Below are positions 58,001 to 64,000 of a stretch of DNA of 64,000 nucleotides, in pieces; positions within the stretch are counted from its first letter, which is position 1; each line of letters starts with the position of its first letter. The notes under the pieces are model-generated. The model had not been told where the DNA came from. It saw only the letters and a list, made by a program, of their open reading frames with translations, and ran no database searches. The position numbers were made by a program, and so were the translations under genes. This stretch comes from Branchiostoma floridae (lineage: Eukaryota; Chordata; Leptocardii; Amphioxiformes; Branchiostomatidae), in assembly GCF_000003815.2 (NCBI RefSeq), contig NC_049996.1:14071929-14135928 (forward strand), read 5' to 3'.

Positions 58001-61000
58001 CCTATGAACAATTGAGTATTCGTTTGGAACTTTGTTATTTTCTGCGGGCTTTGTTTGCATGAACCTCGTTTCACTGCTTATCACACATACTTCTCCTGCT
58101 AGGCACTTAATTAAACAAGTGACCGCAAACAACGTTTACACGAAAGCAGTTTATGTTCCTCTCCAGTGCAGTGCGTAGGGTTCGGCGGTTAGGACGACTT
58201 AGTAAAAAAAAAGAAGATCGTTGACTTATCGAGAGCGTTTGAAACCGCTGAGTTAGCATCTGCCTACTGTAAAACGCGAAGTTTTCGCGGGGATTTGATT
58301 TCGCAGTAGGAAGAAAATGGTGTATTTGCGGTGGTTTTAAGTTCGCGATTGAAACCGCTATGGAGGGTTTTACCTTTAAACAAAAAGGGAAATGTTCCCA
58401 GTGGTTTTAAGTTCACGGTGGAGATATCAGTGCGAAAACCGCGAATATATGTAGTTTATTGTCCGTGGGCTAATTGCAGGTAACATGGACGGGTGCATAC
58501 AGTGCAGGCAATAGACAAGAGTCTGCATAACTCTAAAAGCTAACTCTAGATTCTGGGTTGTACCGACAACACTTAAAACCACCGCGGACATCTCACCCTT
58601 CACAGTACTTCTCACCCTTTACAGTCCTTGCTTGAGAAAACGAGCCGTATACAAACTGACGTAACCGGGCTCACGTTGACACGTTACATGTCTCCGTTGC
58701 CTGACTGCAAGTTCCGGCCATTAGACCCCCATACCAACCCGTGGCCCGGCGGGTCAACAACGATATGGTGACATTTAAATGGAGACGGTATGTTTACGGT
58801 GCGCTGGAGGAGACCTGACGCATTCTTGGCATTTTTACAACGATTGAACAGGTGGTTTTATTAAGTCGACGTGAGGTGAACGGAAAGAGCGAGAGAAACA
58901 ATGAGAGAGATCGAGATGGTGGATGGAAGGAACTTGTGAAGGAAGAAAATGTCTTAGGATGGAAAGAGAACGACAAAAACGCCATAGCAACAACGGACGA
59001 TCCTATTACTAGTCATATAGGAAATATTGATTAGCTCTCGTTTCCATTGTTGTTTTTCCGTTCGTCGAAATGGCAGAGCTGTTTCGTTCCGGCTGTTGGA
59101 AACTTGGACTAAAAAGGTTCCGCAAACATGACATATGAGTAAGGTGAAACTTTTGAAATGTCAACGTGGAACTAGTGGAAGTAAGTGGTACCAGTGCCAG
59201 TAAACTATTGCACGCAAGGTCGCAATTACACTGGTTTATGGTTATTGTTGTAGTCCAGAGAAATCCTAGTTAAGCCATTCTCGATGATAGTATGAATGCG
59301 CGTTGGCGTTTGTACGTTTTAGTTTTACACAGACGTACTGCACTGTAACATGCAAACGAAACGCATTATTTACATGCCGTCCATGTGGATGTCCATGTGG
59401 ATCTGAACTACATGCGACTCCGAGTGTAATCAGTGATCACCAGAATATTTGCGTCAAACAAGCATGTCATTACCATTAGCAGGAACAAACCATGACTTGT
59501 GTATGATGTAACCAATCCAAACTAGTCTGAACACCCCGCATTTTCAAACCGCTTGGGAAACTTTGAGAACGCCAGTGTGAATGGAGACTGGTGTATGGCC
59601 ATGTTTTCCATCAAACCAGGCTCCATGGCAGTATCCTGACCACTTGGGACGTGTTTATACATCACTCCAAGTCTCGCGTCTTACTCCGCAGTTTTCCTTG
59701 CTTGTTTTCCACGGTCGCTTGTCACCCCATAATCCATTCGGGACGGCAGGCGGCACGAAGAAAAATGATTTGATGATAAACAACTGTGTCAGATTTCCAG
59801 GGGAGGAAGCCAAAAGATATATCACAACTCCGTCTTTCCTGTTTCCCTCCCCCCAATGTCACGATCCTGAGGTATAATTCTGTTGGAGATCGTTTTGATG
59901 TGAACTTGACCTTTAATGATGTGCTGTGACTATAAACAGGCGGTACGCAAAATCTGTCATCGAACGATGACGTGTACCCGGTGATATCCCGAGTTTAATG
60001 GATGTCAAGTTTACGTTGGCTGGAAGTCACGCTAGACAGGGGTCAACGTCCTTTAGTTGGTCATTAGGCCATGTTCATTTGATCATATGGATGACATCCT
60101 CTGGGAATCAAAAATCTGATGCAAGCGTGCTAATAGAATAAAGCCCCCCCCCCCAAAATGTTGCCTTCATATGAAATGTAATTGGTCGGAAGGTTGAACA
60201 AATGACTGAACACAAAGAACAATAGATTCTTCATTTTTGCTCTTTCACATCTTCTATGGTCCTGTAAATTAATGTTCTTTGACATTAGTATACGTTTTCA
60301 GACGTTTTAATTTTTGCTAATCACGGTATATATTTGCTTATTTTGAAGCAGTTTTGTACAATTTAAAGTTTTTGTGTGTGTGTGGAAACGGTCGTAAATT
60401 GACGCTTGCGTGTATGCCATCCATATAATTAAATCAACATGGCCTAAGTTGGCACCGTTTCAACACTTGGCTCTAACCGGGTCTTTCTGAGGACTTCCCG
60501 GGAAGTGTCTCGGGGTGGCCCAAGGGCAAATACCGGTATCTTCCCTGGTTAAGATAGCAAGCCGGCGTCTCTGAACCAAGGCGGAAAAATTCAATCGGCA
60601 TCGTCATATTGCCAGGAGATTTCCTCAGATGTTGATGCCACTGATACCAACACATTACCTCGGAGCAAATTGAAATTTCTTCCTAAATTATGTAGGTAAA
60701 TCAAGCTAATTGGATGAAAAGGATTTAAATATCAACAAAACGTCAAACTGTTGTCACTTTGTGTATCTGTACTGTTGCCAACTAATGATATTTATTCTTC
60801 TTCGTTAGGCGCAGGAATTCGGACCGAGTTCGTCACAAGCGGCAGGTTATGCAAGACATGGCGCGTCCGCTGAAACAGTGGCTCATCAAGCACAGGGACA
60901 ACCCTTATCCAACCAAAACAGAGAAGATCCTGCTGGCTCTGACGTCACAGATGACGTTGGTACAGGTGAGTAGTGCCGTGTGCAAAACCATTCGATTGTT

Positions 61001-62748
61001 TTAGAATGAAAGTTCATCTGTGTTGGTAGAATACATTAAAGAAAAGTGCTAAGATTTTACTTCCAACACTTATGAAACTTACCCCTATAGTTCAAGTTTT
61101 CGGACGAACTCCGACGACCTTGTTAACAGAATGAATGACACTTCTATCTCCAGCAGTGACATCAGGTACACACCACTTTTGCAGGAGGGGGTCACAAGCA
61201 TAAGAAAGGCTATGTCGCCCCATTTTGATTATTTTTGATCGACAGGCATTCAGAGCACTATCGTAACATGCAGACAGACCTGACATGTCCTTAACCGTTA
61301 GCCCGTGTACTTACCAACTTGTAAGTGATGTTATCTGAAGTAAACACTTCATTTTGGTCAAACAATTCATTTTGGTCCTTTGGACCATACAATTGTAAAG
61401 GTGGGCGTGTCTGTCTAAGGACTTGATCTTATCGAATTTGTAATTTAAATATTTATCCTTAAATAAGCGAAGAAGTGTTATATTGGTACGTGGATGAAGG
61501 TTTGACATCCAGGTAACAAGGTACGCTACATAGCAGTTCCCCAAGCAAGTGGATATGACATTGGAAACGGTCAGACGTTTCAGATAGCATTCACTACCTC
61601 TGGTCTGTGACGCTGAGGATATCCTCAGTTTCACTGAGGAAAGATGGATGCTAACTGAAACTTCTGACCGTTTCCAGTTGCTTGAGTGTTTGCTATTTGA
61701 AGTGTATACTGACGTCATTCCACCAGAAATAGCATGGTCTTGAGTTAACCAACAAACGTCGTCTGTTTAGGTCTCCAACTGGTTTGCCAACGCGAGGCGG
61801 AGGCTGAAGAACACGGTGCGAGACCCTGACCTGAGTTGGGGCATGCGCATTAAGCTGTACAACAAGCACGTGCAGGGGAACGCGGAGCTGCTGTCCATCA
61901 GTTCGGGCGATGACAGTGACGAGGATGACTTCGGGGACTCGGACTACGGCGATCACGGTAAGGGATAGTTGTTTTCTTCCGTTGTAGCCTGGGTACCATC
62001 CTCCGTAGTTACCGCAGAAATCACGCGAAAATATATAGACAGCGGTAGCAAAAGAGGATGGTGTCCGGGCTACTTGTATTGGGGTGTTAGGTAACAATTC
62101 TTCGTAAGTCACTTCAACTGCACTGAGTCATTCATTATCTTTTGCATCCGGTAGTTTTCGAAGTAGAGACGTAAAGGCTACAAAGTAGAATCTGTTAGAC
62201 CAAGCCCCCACCAATAACATTTGATTGAAAAAATTAAATGCTCTTTGGTAGAGTGCTACGAATCAAAATCTAACTTGTATTTCTTATTTTCTTTTTAAGA
62301 TGGCGGCAGCAAGGGAAATCTCATCATCCCCCACTTTAAAGGAGACCGAGACGAGAACAGCAACAACTCGTCCCTGCCCCCCTCCCCCACCGAGGACTTG
62401 GACCACAGGTACGCCATCCCGAGGTACCCGGACAGTGGCGAGGAGCCGAGCTCCCCCACCAAGTACAAGCACAGCATCCTTCAGCGGTACCTCAACGACT
62501 CCTTCCATAGCACCGCGAGGAGGAACGACAAATCCGGCTCCCTCAGCTCCCAAGATTACGAAGACCTGTCGGAATCCGCTCGGAGCTTCCGATCGAGCTT
62601 CGGGAGCGACGGGAGCGTCCGATTGAGCCCGACGAGTGAGGGCGAGCCGCGGTCGTCTCCAGTGTTTGAAGATGAGGAGTTGCACTGGAAGGAGATAGAC
62701 GCGGCCATGGCGCTTACAAGTCTCGCGAGAAGTCGCGGCTGTCCGTGA
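51903..62748 (+). CDS. Mkx: Mohawk homeobox protein (TALE class), four coding exons, complete
   Basis: Known role of the family: a DNA-binding transcriptional repressor of the TALE homeobox class related to Iroquois; in vertebrates it controls tendon and muscle differentiation in the nucleus. Exons 51903-52078, 60809-60965, 61771-61957 and 62300-62748 join into 322 codons with GT-AG introns in phases 2, 0 and 1. The homeodomain spans about residues 66-128, with the TALE loop PYP at 91-93 and helix 3 WFANARRR at 115-122. Downstream, [14 protein letters not shown] (229-242), [11 protein letters not shown] (253-263) and [14 protein letters not shown] (303-316) match conserved vertebrate MKX blocks. 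Human MKX is 352 residues, so this protein is slightly shorter. The start ATG has a strong context (AACATGG) and an in-frame TAA lies upstream at 51747-51749. Confidence 0.96.
52334..53460. repeat. 32-bp direct repeat pair 1.1 kb apart
   Basis: GACACGACGTTTTATTGACA followed by CGTTCCCAGTCC occurs at 52334-52365 and, with one substitution (GGCG for GACG), at 53429-53460. Only this core is shared; the flanks differ. Both copies are in Mkx intron 1. Confidence 0.85.
53961..54142. repeat. Near-identical tandem duplication, 91-bp unit
   Basis: CTTCACTTCTGTATAGCAAA, GCCGGCGTACCTTCTAAATG and AGAATAGATGAGCTTTATG occur at 53961 and again at 54052. Only one internal substitution (GAGTTCAG to GACTTCAG) was seen, plus poly-T length. 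It is recent and probably polymorphic. Confidence 0.9.
57817..57990. mobile_element. TCTACCAG-family element, with a second truncated left end next to it
   Basis: The left end TAGACTCTACCAGGCTCCAC and the right end GGGGAGCCTGTTCGAGGCTA pair imperfectly. About 110 bp upstream (57709) another left end, GCCTCTACCAGACTCCACAG, is followed by similar interior text (AGTAGACATTAGCCAAAT) without its own right end. The locus therefore holds a partial tandem or a nested truncation. Confidence 0.7.
60809..60965 (+). CDS. Mkx: Mkx exon 2 (homeodomain N-terminal arm, helices 1 and 2)
   Basis: Acceptor TTCGTTAG ends at 60808; donor GTGAGTAG starts at 60966. Residues 59-111: basic [12 protein letters not shown], helix 1 [15 protein letters not shown], the TALE loop NPYP, then [18 protein letters not shown]. 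The intron falls directly before VSNWF of helix 3, in phase 0. Confidence 0.96.
60966..61770 (+). other. Mkx intron 2 (805 bp)
   Basis: Donor GTGAGTAG, acceptor TCGTCTGTTTAG. An inverted repeat at 61562-61676 is described separately. Nothing else recognised. Confidence 0.85.
61562..61676. repeat. Inverted repeat with palindromic centre in Mkx intron 2
   Basis: The left arm TGGAAACGGTCAGACGTTTC (61562 onward) pairs with the right arm ending GACCGTTTCCA (61648-61676). The centre, CTGAGGATATCCTCAG (61613-61628), is a perfect 16-bp palindrome. The text GTTCAGATGTTTCAGATAAC near 44112 is a distant relative, so this is a dispersed element. Confidence 0.75.
61771..61957 (+). CDS. Mkx: Mkx exon 3 (homeodomain helix 3 and acidic tail)
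   Basis: Follows CTGTTTAG and ends before GTAAGGG at 61958. It encodes residues 112-173 plus one base: [18 protein letters not shown] (recognition helix), [20 protein letters not shown], and a strongly acidic run [17 protein letters not shown]. The alanine in WFANARRR is the MKX-specific feature that separates it from other TALE proteins. Confidence 0.96.
61958..62299 (+). other. Mkx intron 3 (342 bp)
   Basis: Donor GTAAGGG, acceptor TATTTTCTTTTTAAG. Apart from the TIR element at 61985-62072 it shows nothing notable. Confidence 0.85.
61985..62072. mobile_element. 88-bp TIR element, TAGCCTGG family, in Mkx intron 3
   Basis: The left end TAGCCTGGGTACCATCCTC and the right end (reverse complement TAGCCCGGACACCATCCTC) pair. 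The flanks CTTCCGTTG and CTTGTATTG match in 6 of 9 bases only. It occupies a quarter of a 342-bp intron without disturbing either splice site. Confidence 0.75.
62300..62748 (+). CDS. Mkx: Mkx exon 4 (C-terminal repressor region, stop)
   Basis: The acceptor CTTTTTAAG ends at 62299; two bases complete aspartate 174. Residues 175-322 are low-complexity serine/proline/acidic sequence with three conserved islands: [25 protein letters not shown] and [14 protein letters not shown]. In mouse, the C-terminal half carries the repression domains. The protein ends SRGCP followed by TGA at 62746-62748. It lacks the longer tail seen after the last island in human MKX. Confidence 0.95.
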
Positions 62749-62787
62749 GGATGACGTCACGTTACCCACATGTGTGACGACTTGCTG

Positions 62788-63259
62788 ATTGGTGCGTGAG
62801 ATCACCTGACTGAGGCCGAATTATGTAAATACAACGAACTGGTCTAGAAGACGATTACGCAGCTCGCGGACCAATGACGATTCTTGCTTGAAGAGTCAAC
62901 GTGACTCGCCAGAGACTGCCAAATGTCGACGTCTTTTCCAAGGACCAAGACTTCATTCCAAGGGTTTTATTTGGGGAACAAATCAGCTTTATTTCCATTG
63001 AACGACCAATATCTGGCGTCGGTGGAAAAGTGGGACCAAATTTGAGCAGACGGAATAACGTGCCTTTGCCATCATTAGAACCACTAGGATTGTATTCAGA
63101 TGAAAGAATGCCTACATATGATTGGACACAACTTTGGACTGAGAGTGAGAGGGCAGCGGTGATTGGTTGGTGACTTAGCGAGGAACAAGTTTGAAAGATG
63201 AAATGCGATGCGATTGGTTATTTGGACGAACGTTCCGTGACGTGGCTGTGTGTCATTGG
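62788..63259. promoter_or_regulatory. Cluster of seven CCAAT/ATTGG boxes in the Mkx 3' UTR
   Basis: ATTGG at 62788, 63121, 63162, 63213 and 63255, and CCAAT at 62871 and 63006, about seven times the number expected by chance in 472 bp. Several match NF-Y consensus (TGATTGGTTG, CGATTGGTTA). Orientation is mixed and spacing irregular, with 41-51 bp between the last four. Confidence 0.45.
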
Positions 63260-63641
63260 TGACTGGAGGGACAAGGTACAAGGGATGACGGAAAATCGGC
63301 CGCGCTGGCTCGCGACCTAAACGTAAACAACAACACAGAAAACTGGTTTGTTTTCCTCAGCCACCTTTACTGACAGCTTGGTCTTCCAGAACAAACAATA
63401 TTCCAACTCAAATACCTTTCCAATGGGAGTTTTATAGAGTACTAACAACGGTTTCTCGCCATATTGACAACTACTGGCTGCCTCTGTACAATGCTCGTCG
63501 CTTGACTACAATATGATATTCTCTTTTTTCTGCAACCTTTGTTCAAGTTCATCTTTTTTCCTTGTATATCCTCGACGAATACTGCCGATTGAGCAGTTCA
63601 TACATAAAATTTTATGTCAGTACTTGGTCGAAACTACTAGA

Positions 63642-63647
63642 AATAAA
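63642..63647 (+). terminator. Candidate Mkx polyadenylation signal 1
   Basis: AATAAA followed by GAAGGGTGGATTTG, a moderately GU-rich sequence. Confidence 0.45.
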
Positions 63648-63895
63648 GAAGGGTGGATTTGATCAGTGATGGCCAATAATGTGCCATACGTACAACTTAA
63701 TGTTATCTACCAATCACGATCGAGCGATGGTATCTCAGCTACCAGATCCCGAATGATCCACGCTAAGTTTCTTGTTCTCGTTTCTTCGTTTGAATATCTC
63801 TTTTAAGTCATGTAATTTCCGCCGAGATTATTTATGTTTCATTGATATTTTACAAGATGTTGTCTGGCGTGTTTTGTGTCTCATGTAAACAACGA

Positions 63896-63901
63896 AATAA
63901 A
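63896..63901 (+). terminator. Candidate Mkx polyadenylation signal 2
   Basis: AATAAA followed by TATTGGGGTTTGAGTTTCAG and then TGCTGTGGTTGTGTC, a strong GU-rich downstream region. I favour this as the main 3' end. Confidence 0.6.
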
Positions 63902-63967
63902 TATTGGGGTTTGAGTTTCAGTTTCAATGATGCTGTGGTTGTGTCAGTTTTATCTAGTGATGTCCTA

Positions 63968-63992
63968 CTTTGACTTTGACTTTGACATTATT
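63968..63992 (+). repeat. TTTGAC microrepeat at window end
   Basis: CTTTGACTTTGACTTTGAC followed by ATTATT resembles the tail of a dispersed element and recurs in weaker form at about 18108 (TTTGACTTTGGCTTTGAC) and 2855 (TTTTGATTTTGATTTATT). Confidence 0.5.
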
Positions 63993-64000
63993 GAAAATTC

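Larger units (their letters stand above)
52079..60808 (+). other. Mkx intron 1 (8.7 kb)
   Basis: Donor GTATGTAAC, acceptor TTCTTCTTCGTTAG. No exon was recognised inside. It contains a 32-bp direct repeat (52334/53429), a 91-bp tandem duplication at 54 kb, a CTCCAAGCAG relic at about 56352, a TAGCCTGGGTACC half-element at 57079, a TCTACCAG-family relic at 57.8-58.0 kb and GCGAACTTAAAACC-type words at 58.3-58.45 kb. The remaining sequence shows nothing definable, though first introns of homeobox genes often carry enhancers. Confidence 0.85.
62749..63920 (+). other. Mkx 3' untranslated region (extent estimated)
   Basis: Runs from the stop codon to shortly after the second AATAAA. The first 500 bases are unusually rich in CCAAT/ATTGG boxes (listed separately). 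One frame stays open at 62901-63173 but has no recognisable motif. The end coordinate is an estimate. Confidence 0.6.

Noticed and set aside
58794-59034. Lysine/arginine/glutamate-rich frame in Mkx intron 1 (and its antisense)
   Set aside because: Purine-rich low-complexity DNA yields such frames by chance; splice signals do not place it in the Mkx frame.
62284-62805. A 173-codon minus-strand frame
   Set aside because: It is the antisense shadow of Mkx exon 4, whose GC-rich codons remove stops on the opposite strand.

Overview
The window looks like nuclear DNA from an invertebrate deuterostome, most probably a cephalochordate (amphioxus, Branchiostoma). It holds two spliced genes on the + strand separated by repeat-rich sequence. 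The species call is an inference. It rests on GT-AG introns with deuterostome-like gene content, an ARMC4-MKX neighbourhood that is also adjacent on human chromosome 10p12, and many short inverted-repeat elements mixed with local tandem duplications. No prokaryotic, viral or organellar gene was recognised.

Left part (1-19.2 kb): the 3' third of ARMC4/ODAD2, an outer dynein arm docking protein of motile cilia. Six exons (5367-5521, 5869-6111, 6506-6620, 16830-17018, 17660-17881, 18320-18433) join in frame into 345 codons of continuous armadillo repeats ending at a TGA. Earlier exons must lie left of the window, because 1-5366 holds no recognisable exon. The 3' end of exon 16830-17018, with its splice donor, is repeated 121 bp downstream. 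The 3' UTR carries six evenly spaced CCAAT boxes.

Middle (19.2-51.7 kb): no supported gene. It contains non-autonomous DNA elements with terminal inverted repeats (several with 9-bp target duplications), a 1145-bp near-perfect palindrome bounded by a 5-bp duplication, a C-tract-rich 1147-bp inverted-repeat element, a 47-bp minisatellite of about 20 copies, and several 90-260-bp tandem duplications.

Right part (51.7-64 kb): a complete Mohawk homeobox gene (Mkx). Four coding exons (51903-52078, 60809-60965, 61771-61957, 62300-62748) encode 322 residues with an atypical TALE homeodomain and conserved C-terminal blocks. Its 3' UTR also contains a cluster of CCAAT/ATTGG boxes and ends near AATAAA signals at 63642 and 63896.

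The two genes do not share a biochemical pathway. Their linkage is best read as retained ancestral synteny, possibly because Mkx regulatory DNA lies in or near ARMC4; that is inference. Many TIR families share a TA-starting terminus and 9-bp target duplications, which suggests mobilisation by one class of transposase (Mutator-like being the simplest reading). No transposase gene is visible here.
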